From Xiheicaenibacterium sp046351325 (GTDB lineage Bacteria; Myxococcota_A; Polyangia; Polyangiales; Polyangiaceae): a stretch of DNA of 64,000 bases. Below, in pieces: positions 8,785 to 17,637 of the stretch. The notes under the pieces were generated by a model. It searched no databases, had not been told where the DNA came from, and saw nothing but the letters and a program-made list of their open reading frames with translations. How positions within the stretch are numbered: position 1 is the stretch's first letter; the number at the start of each line of letters is the position of its first letter. The stretch is taken from assembly GCA_046351325.1 (NCBI GenBank), contig JAXLYR010000006.1, positions 310,001 through 374,000 of the forward strand, written 5' to 3'. A program made the position numbers and the translations under genes.

Positions 8785-10059
8785 TCACGGGCTCGCCGAA
8801 GGGCTCGGCGACGCAGGCGCCGCCGAGGGCAAGAGGCCGTGCGTCATCCGGCAGACCGACTCGAACGCGCCCGCGAGCTTCGACCGCTTCACGCAGTCCC
8901 CACGCTGAGCCTCGGGCAGCGTCGACATGGAACACGGCAGGCACCACTCGTCGGCCGCACACTGCGCGTCGCTCGTGCACGCCCGGCGACACGCGCGCTT
9001 CATCGTCCCGCCCGCGATGTCAGCGCGACAGCGCAGACCCGCGCCACACTCCGACCGAGCGCAGTCCTCGCCCTCCTTCTTCGAGCCCGCGACGTGCTTC
9101 ACGCAAGTCCACTCCTCCGCGTCGCACACCTTGCCGTCGCTGCACGCGGCGCTCGCGTCGCAGCGCGCCGCGCACGCGCCTTCGATCAAGACCTCACCCG
9201 AGGCGCAAGGCTTGGCGGACGAGGACGCCGCGGTCGGGGTTGTCTTGGCAGGGATGAGGTACGGCGCCGTCGTGAGCGCGACGGCCGCGACGGCGAGCCC
9301 GACGGTCACCGCGTCGGCGGGTCTGCGCGTGCGGATCTCCGTCGAGCTGTACTCCCCGCTCGCGGGCACGATGCGCGTGCGCGGCCCGTGCGTGACCTTG
9401 GGGTTCGGCTCGAGCGAGAACTTCCGCGCCTCGTCCCGGTACCCGACGCCGCCCGCCGTCGCCTTCGGGATGCCCTCGACGAGCACACGCGCGCCCGCTT
9501 GAAGCAGCGCCTCACCGTTCTCGATCGTCGGATCGAAGCTCGACTCGAGCCACCACGAGCCCTCGCCGAGCTCGAGATCGCCGTGGCTCGCCGTGCGAAG
9601 CACGAGCAACCCGCTGCCAAAGAGCGCCTGGACGGACCCCTCGACCAGGCGATGTGCGAAGTACGCCGCGCAAGGGTGGGTCTCGATCGGGCTCGCCGTC
9701 GGCATGGTGACGAGCAGCTCGCCCTCACACACCACCGTGAAGCCCCCCGCCGCGGCGCCCTCGAAGTCGGGCGGGGCCTTCGCTTCCTCACGGAGCTCCC
9801 GCGCACGTCGGACGACCGGGTGCGGGCGCAGCCATTCGATGACCCAGCCGAGCGTTGGCACGAGCAGGAGGGCCCCGCCCACGCCGAGGCGCAGCCACGT
9901 CTCTCGGGAGTCGCTCGTGTGGGGACGCCCGAACCCGATCCAAGATGCAATGGCCCACACCACTGCGACGATAAGCGCGAACGTCGACCACAAAGTCGTC
10001 CTGCGGACGACTCCCACGATGTGTCGACTCGTCTTCACGTCGGCATCTGCCACCGTCAC
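8785..10059 (-). CDS. Membrane protein with Cys-rich C-terminus (paralogue 1)
   Basis: 424 residues, GTG start. Two N-terminal transmembrane segments (about 24-45 and 60-80) are followed by a domain of about 180 residues (FTVVCEGEL ... SPIETHPCAAYFAH ... GEALLQAGARVLVEG). A third transmembrane segment is near 255. The last third is a secreted-type domain with 18 or so Cys residues (CASGEV, CDASAACSDGKVC, CGAGLRC). The central SP-x-(E/S)-G/T-x-x-CxxY pattern faintly recalls the GIDE/BAM domain; that is a guess. It is paralogous to 13342-14562 along its whole length and converges on the kinase gene. Function unknown. Confidence 0.8.
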   Translation of the reverse strand: MTVADADVKTSRHIVGVVRRTTLWSTFALIVAVVWAIASWIGFGRPHTSDSRETWLRLGVGGALLLVPTLGWVIEWLRPHPVVRRARELREEAKAPPDFEGAAAGGFTVVCEGELLVTMPTASPIETHPCAAYFAHRLVEGSVQALFGSGLLVLRTASHGDLELGEGSWWLESSFDPTIENGEALLQAGARVLVEGIPKATAGGVGYRDEARKFSLEPNPKVTHGPRTRIVPASGEYSSTEIRTRRPADAVTVGLAVAAVALTTAPYLIPAKTTPTAASSSAKPCASGEVLIEGACAARCDASAACSDGKVCDAEEWTCVKHVAGSKKEGEDCARSECGAGLRCRADIAGGTMKRACRRACTSDAQCAADEWCLPCSMSTLPEAQRGDCVKRSKLAGAFESVCRMTHGLLPSAAPASPSPSASP

Positions 10060-10131
10060 GGGCGCGATCGTACGCGCGGGGCGTTGCCGTGAGACAGTGA
10101 TTCACCAGGTGCCCGGCCCGCCGCCGGACTG

Positions 10132-10260
10132 TCCGCCGTCGCGAACGTCCCGCGCGCGTTCGACCTCTGGTTCGCCAAGGCTACGCACTTCGATCCAGCG
10201 CAGCGCTTCGCGAGCGCGAAGGTTCAGGCCGGGGCGCTGAAGGCGATCCTATGCTGACCG
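10132..10260 (+). pseudogene. Fragment: duplicated 3' end of the Ser/Thr kinase gene
   Basis: Bases 10132-10260 match 8650-8778 without gaps and with about 5 mismatches in 129. They include the stop codon and three bases past it. Similarity ends abruptly on both sides, so this is the last roughly 41 codons of the kinase with no promoter or start. The 26 bases just before it (10106-10131) also match 16219-16244 inside another gene with 2 mismatches. It lies in the gap between two leftward genes. Confidence 0.88.
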
Positions 10261-10284
10261 CACTGTAAGCAACAGTCCGGTCAG
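10254..10284. terminator. Hairpin at the 3' end of the Gly-rich lipoprotein gene
   Basis: CTGACCGCACTG (10254-10265) pairs with CAGTCCGGTCAG (10273-10284), 11 of 12 positions, around a 7-nt loop. It overlaps the stop codon of the leftward lipoprotein gene and the end of the kinase fragment. There is no clear T-run, so it would be an atypical intrinsic terminator, or simply an mRNA-protecting hairpin. Confidence 0.45.
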
Positions 10285-11819
10285 GGGAAGAGCAGGGTAT
10301 TCTGGGCGACCCCGCTCGAGGCGGCGCCGCCGCTACCGGCCATTCCAGGCGCGCCCAAGGTCACGTCGACCGTCGTGACGACGGGCGCCGAGCCCTGATA
10401 AGCGATGCCCACCGAGTGCCCGCCCGAGCCCGCGCCGCCGAAGCCACCGTCGCCGGCCGCGCCACCGTCACCACCAGGGCAACCGTGCACGATCATCATA
10501 CCGCTCTGGACGATTCTGCCCATCGCGCCCACCCCGCGTGTCGAAGCGAGGCCCCCGACGCCTCGTTTGCCGCCAGGCGCGCCATCGCCGAGCACGATGC
10601 TCGAGTCGCTCACGGTGAGCGCGGCCCCCACCGAGACGATCCCGAGACTGGAGCCTCCATACGAGCCATTCGTCCCGGCCGTACCCGCGCACGCCCCGGC
10701 CCCACCGCCGCCCCCCGCCGCGAGCCCGACCGCCGTCTCCGTGTAGCCACCGCCGCCGCCGCCCGCGCCGTTCAGGCCGTCGGCGCCCGGCGTTCCACTG
10801 ACGCCCGTGTAACCGTTCTCGTCGATCGTCCCGACTCCGATACCGTCCAGTCCATTGGGGCCGTCGTCGTTTCCGTGGTCCGCGCCGGGTTGCCCGTTCG
10901 TACAGGTGGTCCCGCTCGAGCCTTTGTTGGTTTGGTTGGGCGAGCCGTTGCTCGCGGCGACGTTGATCGGCGAGCCCCAGATCGTCGCGCGGCCACCACC
11001 ACCGCCGCCAGCCGTGCCGCAGCTGCTCGCGCCGCCCATCCCAGGGACGTCGCCGAACGAGCCACCCTCACCGTCCGCCACCGCCGCGCCAGGGATCCCG
11101 TCGACCCCGTCCGTCCCTGGCAAGCCGTCGCTGGCCTCGATGTGACAGCCCGTGACCGCGAGCGTGCCGCCGTTCACGAGGACACCGATCGAAGAGCTGC
11201 CCGGGTTGATCCCGGGCACCGCGCGCACATCGAAGTTCGAGAGGCTGTTCGGCAGCGCGCCGCCCGTGACCCGAACGACAGGCGTGTCGCGGGAGCCGAC
11301 GATCTTGCTGTTGAACGACGCTGCGCTGAAGCGATAGCCGTCCGCGCAATCGATCGCGCCGACGAGGTGCACGCCGGCCGTGAGCTCGATCGGACCGACG
11401 ATGTCGATCGTGTTGCTGCAGACGTACACGTTGACGGCGGCGTTGGTCGTGCCGACGAGCTCCGTCGCGTGCACGAGCGCCTCGTTCAGGTTTCCGAACG
11501 GGTCGGCTTGTGAGCCGTCGCCGCCAGTCCCGAGGTCGCTCTTCACGAAGAGCCCGCAGTCACCCGGGATCGACGCGCCGTCGGCGAAGGTGCACGAGGT
11601 GGTCGGGACCGAGCCACCCGCGCCGCCGGACCCTGCTTCACCGCCCGCGCCCGCGGCTCCCGTCCCTTGCCCGCCGGCACCGCCAGCATCGCCGCCGCCG
11701 GCCGCGCCTGTCGCGCCCGACCCGCCAGCTCCGCCGCTCCCGCTGTCACCGCAGCCCACCCCCACAATCAACAGCGCCGATGCGAGTGAGATGCCGAGCG
11801 TCGTAATGCCAAAGCGCAT
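10281..11819 (-). CDS. Gly-rich secreted lipoprotein, DUF1565/beta-helix-like
   Basis: 512 residues from ATG 11819. The lipoprotein signal (SALLIVGVGC) is followed by a Gly/Ala/Ser linker. A region resembling DUF1565 comes next (DGSQADPFGNLNEAL, then a strand VNVYVCSN), which normally opens a right-handed beta-helix. The rest is extremely Gly-rich, with collagen-like G-x-x runs (GTPGADGLNG) and repeated GGGGG blocks; some Cys pairs are present. Probably a surface-displayed fibrous or adhesive protein. An upstream in-frame ATG at 11852 exists, but the signal peptide fits 11819 better. Confidence 0.75.
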   Translation of the reverse strand: MRFGITTLGISLASALLIVGVGCGDSGSGGAGGSGATGAAGGGDAGGAGGQGTGAAGAGGEAGSGGAGGSVPTTSCTFADGASIPGDCGLFVKSDLGTGGDGSQADPFGNLNEALVHATELVGTTNAAVNVYVCSNTIDIVGPIELTAGVHLVGAIDCADGYRFSAASFNSKIVGSRDTPVVRVTGGALPNSLSNFDVRAVPGINPGSSSIGVLVNGGTLAVTGCHIEASDGLPGTDGVDGIPGAAVADGEGGSFGDVPGMGGASSCGTAGGGGGGRATIWGSPINVAASNGSPNQTNKGSSGTTCTNGQPGADHGNDDGPNGLDGIGVGTIDENGYTGVSGTPGADGLNGAGGGGGGYTETAVGLAAGGGGGAGACAGTAGTNGSYGGSSLGIVSVGAALTVSDSSIVLGDGAPGGKRGVGGLASTRGVGAMGRIVQSGMMIVHGCPGGDGGAAGDGGFGGAGSGGHSVGIAYQGSAPVVTTVDVTLGAPGMAGSGGAASSGVAQNTLLFP

Positions 11820-11880
11820 GCGAAGCCTCCAATCCACCGAAGAACCTAACACAAGCGCTTCGCCCGTCGGCGCACGGGCG

Positions 11881-13326
11881 ATGGGCTACGTTCTCGACGT
11901 GCCCACGACGCCGACGTCCTCGAACGAGCTCATTCAGCTGCTGGATGCCTTGCGCGACCGCGCTCACCTATACGCTAACGACGTTAAAGATCTCGCCGTG
12001 CGGATGACGCACGAGCTCGAGCACGACTACCTCCGAGCGGTGAGCGAGCAGCCCCCAGAGGACGGGCTCGCGACGTTGCGCGCGGCGGTCTTCGCCAGGT
12101 TCACGCTGGTGCTCCGCGAGCTCGCCGGCAAGGCTCTCGGCACGGCGCTCGCTTCCCCCGAGGCGCGAGAGGCTGTCGTCCTCGACCTGCGCAAGTGCAC
12201 CTTCAAGGACAAAGAGGCCGCTCTGCTGAGCGCGACGCCGCGCCCAGCGCTCCGGCGATTGGAGGTCAGGGCCAGCAAAGTCGACGCTGGAACCGTCGCG
12301 AAGCTGGCGTCGAGCGAGGCCCTCAGTCAGGTCGACGAGCTCTCGCTGAGCACCAATCGCATCGGCGACGACGGGGCGCGAGCGCTCCTTCACGGAGCCG
12401 CGTTTCGAGCGCTGGGCTCGCTCGATCTCGCGGGAACTGGGATTTCGCTCGCGTTCGTGCGCGAGCTGGTCGCGTCGCCGCGGCTCGGCTCCCTGCGTCG
12501 ACTGCGCCTCGCGACCGACAAGCTCGGCTCGGACCTCGGCGCGACGCTCGCCGAAGGACAGGCGCTCGCGAACCTGCGGGAGCTCGCCGTTTACAACGTG
12601 CGGCTCGGCGCGAAGGGCGTCGTGAAGCTCGCGGAGGCCCCCACCTTCCGCGGGCTGCGCACACTCGATTTGATGGAGTGCTCGGTGGGTGACGGCGGCG
12701 TCGCTGCGCTCAGCGAATCTCCAGCCATGCGCTTGGTCGAGGAGCTCCGTTTTCGGCTGGAGACCATGACCGACGAAGCGCTCACGAACATCACCCGAAA
12801 AGGAAGCTTCAGCCGCTTGCGTCGACTCCAGATCTCGCAGGCTCGGCTGACCTCGGAGGGACTCGCTGCGCTCGTCCGGTCGAACATCGCGCAAAACCTC
12901 GAGGCGCTCGACCTCGGCACGAACCCGATGGGGCTCGGCGCGATGCCGGTCCTCTTGACGCCCGACGCCCTGCCTCGGCTGCGCAGCTTGGATATTTACG
13001 GCTGGCACGTCGGCGACCGCGGCCTCCAGATGCTCGCGGAGAGCGGCGCGCTGCCCGCGCTCGAGCACCTGTCGATCGAGAACAACGACGTCACCGATGC
13101 GGGCCTGAAGGCCCTCGCCGGGTGGCCAGGGTTGAAGCGGCTGAAGACCCTCTTCATCGGCACGAACCGCGTCACCGACGAAGGCCTGAACGCGCTCTTC
13201 TCCGCGGGGCTCGATCGGCTCGAGGAGCTCGAGATTTACCAGACCTCGTGCACTTTGCCGAAGAGCGCGCGCCCGCTCCGAGTCCACAAGAAGCTCCATC
13301 AGCGCGACTGGCTGAGCGCGGATTGA
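11881..13326 (+). CDS. Leucine-rich-repeat protein (ribonuclease-inhibitor type)
   Basis: 481 residues. The ATG at 11881 is chosen over long upstream read-through that is antisense to the lipoprotein gene. A helical N-terminus of about 110 residues leads into ten or more LRR units of 24-29 residues (LRRLEVRAS, VDELSLSTNRIGDDGARAL, LRTLDLMECSVGDGGVAAL, LEHLSIENNDVTDAGLKAL). The L-x-x-L-x-L-x-x-N/C-x-I/V-G/T-D-x-G-x-x-x-L pattern is that of the RNI-like subfamily, a protein-binding horseshoe. There is no signal peptide, so it is cytoplasmic or exported by another route. It sits between the two membrane-protein paralogues and converges on the second. Confidence 0.85.
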   Translation: MGYVLDVPTTPTSSNELIQLLDALRDRAHLYANDVKDLAVRMTHELEHDYLRAVSEQPPEDGLATLRAAVFARFTLVLRELAGKALGTALASPEAREAVVLDLRKCTFKDKEAALLSATPRPALRRLEVRASKVDAGTVAKLASSEALSQVDELSLSTNRIGDDGARALLHGAAFRALGSLDLAGTGISLAFVRELVASPRLGSLRRLRLATDKLGSDLGATLAEGQALANLRELAVYNVRLGAKGVVKLAEAPTFRGLRTLDLMECSVGDGGVAALSESPAMRLVEELRFRLETMTDEALTNITRKGSFSRLRRLQISQARLTSEGLAALVRSNIAQNLEALDLGTNPMGLGAMPVLLTPDALPRLRSLDIYGWHVGDRGLQMLAESGALPALEHLSIENNDVTDAGLKALAGWPGLKRLKTLFIGTNRVTDEGLNALFSAGLDRLEELEIYQTSCTLPKSARPLRVHKKLHQRDWLSAD

Positions 13327-13341
13327 GGTCCAGTTCGCGAA

Positions 13342-14562
13342 TCAGCGCGGGGCCGCCGACGAAGCGGGCGTCAGCGCCTCGCACATCACCTGAACCGCCC
13401 CCGTGACCTTCGCGCGCTTGATGCAATCGCCGGGCTCCCCTTTCATTCCAGCCAATTTGCAGGGCACACACCACTCGTCAGCGGCGCACTGCGCGTTGCT
13501 CTCGCACGCGCGGACGCACTGACGATTCGGCCCGCCGCCGATGAGGTCCGCGCGGCAGCGCAGTCCAGCGCCGCACTCGTACTTCTGACAGGTCTCCCCT
13601 TCCTTCTTCGTGCCCGCGAGCTGCGTCTCGCAGGTCCATTGCTCGGCGTCACAGACCTTGCCGTCCGCGCACGCGCCCGCAGCGTCGCACGCAGTCTTGC
13701 AGGCGCCGCCGACGGACCTCTCACCCGAGCCGCACGGAGCCGCCGACGCCGCGCGTGGTGCGTCGGGCGTTGGCTTCGCGTTGAGTCCAGGCAGAGCGGT
13801 GATCGCACCGACGATGAACACGAGCAGCACGGACCAGTGGTCGACGGCTGCGCGGCGTGTCCGGGTCGACGTCGCGCTGTACGCGCCGCTCGCGGGGACG
13901 ATCCGCGTGGGCCGACGTCGCAGTCGGCTCGGCTTGAGGGAGAAGCTCTCCACCTCGCCGCGATAGCCCTGAGTGCTCGACGGGGTGGCGAGGCCCTCGA
14001 CCAGCACGCGCTCCCCACCTTGCAGCAGCGACTCGCCGTTGGAGACCGCCGGATCGAAGTTCGACTCGAGTCGCCATCGACCATCGACGAGCTCGAGCTC
14101 ACCGTGGGCCTCGGTGCGCAGTACGAGCTGGCCCACGCCTGCGACGGCCTCGACCCAATGCTGCGTCGTCTCGTGTGCGAAATAGGCCGCGCACGCTGTG
14201 CCCTCGAGCGGGCTGGACGTCGGTGTCAGCACGACGAGCTCGCCCTCGCATACAACGGTGTCACCGCGGACCGCGGCGGCCTTGAAGTCCTGCGCGGCAC
14301 TGGCGCGACGTCGCAACCGCTTGGCGACCCGCGAGACGGGCGTCGGCTGCAGGCGCTCGACGAGCCAGCCGACGATGGGCATGGCCACGAGGGTCAAAGC
14401 GCCCCCGACACGCCACAACATCTTCACGCCCAACCACCACGAGACGAGCGCCCAAACGGTCGCCACGATCAAACACAGCGTTCCCCAGACTGAGCCGCGC
14501 CGGACGACGCCGACCACGTATTTGCTGGCGCGCAGCACGGCGCGCTCGTTGGCCTCGCTCAC
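13342..14562 (-). CDS. Membrane protein with Cys-rich C-terminus (paralogue 2)
   Basis: 406 residues, GTG start. Its layout is the same as the protein at 8785-10059: KYVVGVVRRGSVWGT at the N-terminus (compare HIVGVVRRTTLWST), two transmembrane segments, a central domain with SPLEGTACAAYFAH, a third transmembrane segment, and a Cys-rich tail with CADGKVCDAEQWTC and CGAGLRCRAD. The paralogues share most Cys positions and the RIVPASG-Y-S motif before the third transmembrane segment. The tail probably faces the periplasm with disulfides. It ends 15 bp from the convergent LRR gene. Function unknown. Confidence 0.8.
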   Translation of the reverse strand: MSEANERAVLRASKYVVGVVRRGSVWGTLCLIVATVWALVSWWLGVKMLWRVGGALTLVAMPIVGWLVERLQPTPVSRVAKRLRRRASAAQDFKAAAVRGDTVVCEGELVVLTPTSSPLEGTACAAYFAHETTQHWVEAVAGVGQLVLRTEAHGELELVDGRWRLESNFDPAVSNGESLLQGGERVLVEGLATPSSTQGYRGEVESFSLKPSRLRRRPTRIVPASGAYSATSTRTRRAAVDHWSVLLVFIVGAITALPGLNAKPTPDAPRAASAAPCGSGERSVGGACKTACDAAGACADGKVCDAEQWTCETQLAGTKKEGETCQKYECGAGLRCRADLIGGGPNRQCVRACESNAQCAADEWCVPCKLAGMKGEPGDCIKRAKVTGAVQVMCEALTPASSAAPR

Positions 14563-14636
14563 CCCCGCATCCTACGCCGCCGGGCTCGCCGTATTCCTAC
14601 AATCGAGTAACCGAGCAAGCGCGCTACCGTAGGCGC

Positions 14637-15575
14637 GTGACGCGCAGCTCACCGGTCCTCATCGTCGCCGCCCTCGTCGTCGGGTGCGGCAGCACGTCGC
14701 GGGACGGGAGCACCGCGACGTCCTCCGCCGGCCCCTCGACCTCGACCTCGGCCTCGAGCGCTCCGTCGACCGACGTCGCGATCCGCGACCACGCGAACCC
14801 GGCGAAGACCTCGCTCTCGGCCCTCGTGGAGCTCGCCGCGGTCGGTTCGGACGAGCCCTTTCGAGGAGTGCTCGAGAAGGCCCTGGCGACCCCGGACTCC
14901 ACGGCGCCTGGGACGCTGCGCCGGTGGATCTCGTCGTTCGAGATCCTCCGCATGAGCATGAGCCAGGCTTATCGATGGGTGAAAGATCATCACGAGCTCT
15001 TATGGTACTTCGACGAGATCGGCGTGCCCGGCACCGTCGATGACGTCACTCGAGCGCTCACCGCGCCGCTCGAGGCCGCGGGTCTCACGCGACGCCCCGC
15101 GATGGAGGAGCGGCTCGTCTACACCCGCGCGCCGCAGGGCTTCACCGAGCGGGTCGAGCTCGAGAGCCCGCGCGCTTGGATGGGCGGGCGGCGCGACGCT
15201 GCGGGCACCCGCGTCACGTGGACCGTCGTCGGCCAGCAGGCCGCGAGCGCGCCCCCGACCCTCGCCGAGGTCTACGCCGCGCTCCCAGCGCTCCGCGACG
15301 AGCGCGTCGACGACGTCGTCGGGCAGCTCGGCGCGATCGCCGTCACGGATGTCTTCTTCGGCGGCGGCGTCGCGCGCTACGCGACGACCACGATCGACCT
15401 CGACTGCGAGACGGGCGGCAAGGCTGCGCTCGCGGCTCTCGAGCGCGCCGGCTTCACGCCGACCGAGCGCGACACGCCCGCGAACCGCGATCTGTCTCGC
15501 CCGCGGACGGGCTCCTACGCGCAGCTCTCACGCTCGGAAGAGGGCTGCTCGCTCCACCTGCAGCCTGAGAGCTGA
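14637..15575 (+). CDS. Lipoprotein of unknown function
   Basis: 312 residues, GTG start at 14637. The lipoprotein signal (VAALVVGC) is followed by a Ser/Thr/Ala-rich linker up to about residue 48. The mature part has no motif I recognise. It is a mixed alpha/beta sequence ending with a single Cys in EEGCSLHL and two in the region DLDCETGG. It is divergent from the second membrane-protein paralogue with 74 bp between starts, and converges with the Cys-rich lipoprotein gene at 15600. Confidence 0.7.
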   Translation: MTRSSPVLIVAALVVGCGSTSRDGSTATSSAGPSTSTSASSAPSTDVAIRDHANPAKTSLSALVELAAVGSDEPFRGVLEKALATPDSTAPGTLRRWISSFEILRMSMSQAYRWVKDHHELLWYFDEIGVPGTVDDVTRALTAPLEAAGLTRRPAMEERLVYTRAPQGFTERVELESPRAWMGGRRDAAGTRVTWTVVGQQAASAPPTLAEVYAALPALRDERVDDVVGQLGAIAVTDVFFGGGVARYATTTIDLDCETGGKAALAALERAGFTPTERDTPANRDLSRPRTGSYAQLSRSEEGCSLHLQPES

Positions 15576-15599
15576 GCCCTCCCCGATTCGAGCGGGCGC

Positions 15600-16937
15600 C
15601 TAATTGCCGTCGCAGATGACGGTGCACTCGCTGCCAGCCTGCGCGTCCACACAGCGCGAGGCCGTGCACTCGGCGTTCGAGAAACACGACGAGCCGACGG
15701 GCTTCGTCGGGGCGCACGCGCCGTTGTCGCAGAAGAGCCCGTCCGCGCACGTGCCCGTGCACGCATCGTTCGCCTGAGGCATCGGCGCGCAGAGCCCCTG
15801 CACCCCCGACTCATCGCAATAGCCGCTCACGCAGACGACGTTTGCGTCGCAGTCCTGGCCCTCGGCGACGAGCCCCGTGACCGCGTCGTCGCACGACAGA
15901 TCGGCCGACATCGAGAACTCCGCGCAGCTCTGACCAGCGAGCGCCGCGAGGCACGTGTCGAGCCCCGCGCTGTCGATGGTGACTTTGTCTTCGGCCGCGA
16001 AGTTGTGGAGTTGAACGACGGCGAGTCCCCCGAGCGCGCTCAGCAGCGCGAGGCACTCGAGCTCGGTGTCCGTGCCGAGCGTCAGCTCCGGGATCTCCGC
16101 GGTCGTGCAGCAATCGAAGATCTTCGAGCACTGCGCGCTCGCGAGCGCTGCGCCCACACCCGCCAGCGCATCGTCGAGCGGACCGGGCCCAGGCCCGCCG
16201 CCCTCGCACACTGTCTCGCAGGTGCCCGGCCCACCGCCGGTCTGCACGCAGACATGCGACGCGCACTCGCCGTCCGACGTGCACGTCGAGCCGTCGGTCT
16301 TCGTCGAGGCGCAGAGCCCCTGATCGCAGAAGAGGTTCACGTCGCACTCGCCCGTCGGACAGGCGTCGTTCGGGCCGGGCAGCACGGGCGGCTCGATGCA
16401 CGTGCCGAGGCTCGCACCGTCGGGGATCTCGCATTTACCCGTCGTGCACTCGAAGGCCTGCGCGCAGTCGCCCCCGAGCTCGACCTTCGGGATGAGGGCG
16501 TCCACGCACGCGCCGAGGCTGTTCGCCGCGTTGCCCGAGAGGATGTTGCAGTCAGCCGCCGTGATGGTCGCGGCGCACGCGTCGGCCGCTGCCTGATCGA
16601 TCTCGACGCGCCCCGCGTCGACCGACGCCGCGAGGATCGGATCGAAAGCGCCCTCGTAGACCGAGTCGTAGAGGAGCCTGCAGCCCGCGTAGTCGACGAC
16701 GCTCCCCTCGCCGAAGAGCTGGACGAGATCGCTCGCGTTGCAGCACTCGAAGACCTTGTCGCAGAGGCTTTTCGACAGCGTCTCGCCGAACGTCGCCGGC
16801 TCGGCCGAGCCACCCGCACCGCCCCCGCCACCTGCGCCGCCGCCGCCCGTCTCCGTGTCGTCGCCGCATCCCACGAGCGGCGCCGCACCCACGACACCGA
16901 GCCCGATCACCAGCGCGAGCCTCGAAGAGAACCCCAT
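15600..16937 (-). CDS. Cys-rich secreted lipoprotein with repeated modules
   Basis: 445 residues. The signal (APLVGC lipobox) is followed by a poly-Gly linker. The mature protein has two related halves, each with a helical module (LCDKVFECCNASDL, SKIFDCCTTAEIPEL) and short disulfide modules of the C-x-x-G-x-x-C-x-x-x-x-C kind (CPTGECDVNLFCDQGLC, CTGTCADGLFCDNGAC). It ends with C-x-x-x-CxV. Similar architectures are common in myxobacterial exported proteins, but their role is not known. An internal duplication is likely. Confidence 0.78.
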   Translation of the reverse strand: MGFSSRLALVIGLGVVGAAPLVGCGDDTETGGGGAGGGGGAGGSAEPATFGETLSKSLCDKVFECCNASDLVQLFGEGSVVDYAGCRLLYDSVYEGAFDPILAASVDAGRVEIDQAAADACAATITAADCNILSGNAANSLGACVDALIPKVELGGDCAQAFECTTGKCEIPDGASLGTCIEPPVLPGPNDACPTGECDVNLFCDQGLCASTKTDGSTCTSDGECASHVCVQTGGGPGTCETVCEGGGPGPGPLDDALAGVGAALASAQCSKIFDCCTTAEIPELTLGTDTELECLALLSALGGLAVVQLHNFAAEDKVTIDSAGLDTCLAALAGQSCAEFSMSADLSCDDAVTGLVAEGQDCDANVVCVSGYCDESGVQGLCAPMPQANDACTGTCADGLFCDNGACAPTKPVGSSCFSNAECTASRCVDAQAGSECTVICDGN

Positions 16938-16981
16938 GAGCCACCTCCCTCGAGGCGGAAGCTAGCGCATTCGTCCGCCGA

Positions 16982-17602
16982 TCAGGTGGGCGCAGCAGCT
17001 TTCACCGCGGGGGCCTCGAGCGTCGCGTAGAGCTCGGTTACAGCGCCGTCGATGTGCGTCGCGAAGACCTCCCACAGGAAGGGCGCGAGGTACACGTTGA
17101 GCCCCGGCACCCAACCCGCGATCACGGCCGACATCCCGAGTCGGCGAGGGATGCGGGCGCGAAACGGCGTGTGGCTGCGGATGCGTTCGAACCCGTCCGC
17201 GATGCCGAGCACGACGCCGAGCTTCCACACCCACGCAAGGCCCGGCACGAGGCTGAGGCCGATGATCATCGCGCCGTTCACCTTGTCGATCGGCCCGACC
17301 TTGCGCAGGGTCTCGGGCAGGTTCGCCCACGTCCGCTCGAGCCAGAGCAGCTCGCAGATCGCCGCGAACATCCGGAGGAGGAGAGCCACGAGCAAGAGCA
17401 CGAGCGCCGCGACGAGCCACGGCAAGACCGCGTCCGTCGGTTGCTCCTCGATCGGCGTGCCCTGCCCGAGCGCGTAGGCCTTGCGCGCCGAGATCCCACA
17501 CGCGATCGACACGAGCACGGCCGACGCGGAGAGCGCGAGCCCGAGCCGTCGCGTGGTGCGCGGCGGCAGCGCCACTCTGACGTCGTGCCTCGTCGCGCTC
17601 AT
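16982..17602 (-). CDS. Multi-pass membrane protein, DUF4328-like appearance
   Basis: 206 residues. ATG at 17602 is chosen because further upstream the frame is antisense-like read-through of the neighbouring gene. There are about four hydrophobic segments (near 20-38, 58-80, 111-135, 158-182). The arrangement CELLWLERTWANL followed by PG-x-x-W-x-W-K is reminiscent of DUF4328 membrane proteins, but I am not certain. It lies 35 bp downstream of the NiCoT-like gene on the same strand and could be co-transcribed. Confidence 0.65.
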   Translation of the reverse strand: MSATRHDVRVALPPRTTRRLGLALSASAVLVSIACGISARKAYALGQGTPIEEQPTDAVLPWLVAALVLLLVALLLRMFAAICELLWLERTWANLPETLRKVGPIDKVNGAMIIGLSLVPGLAWVWKLGVVLGIADGFERIRSHTPFRARIPRRLGMSAVIAGWVPGLNVYLAPFLWEVFATHIDGAVTELYATLEAPAVKAAAPT

Positions 17603-17637
17603 CGTCGCGATGGTAGCAAGAGCCGCGTCGCGCGCGG

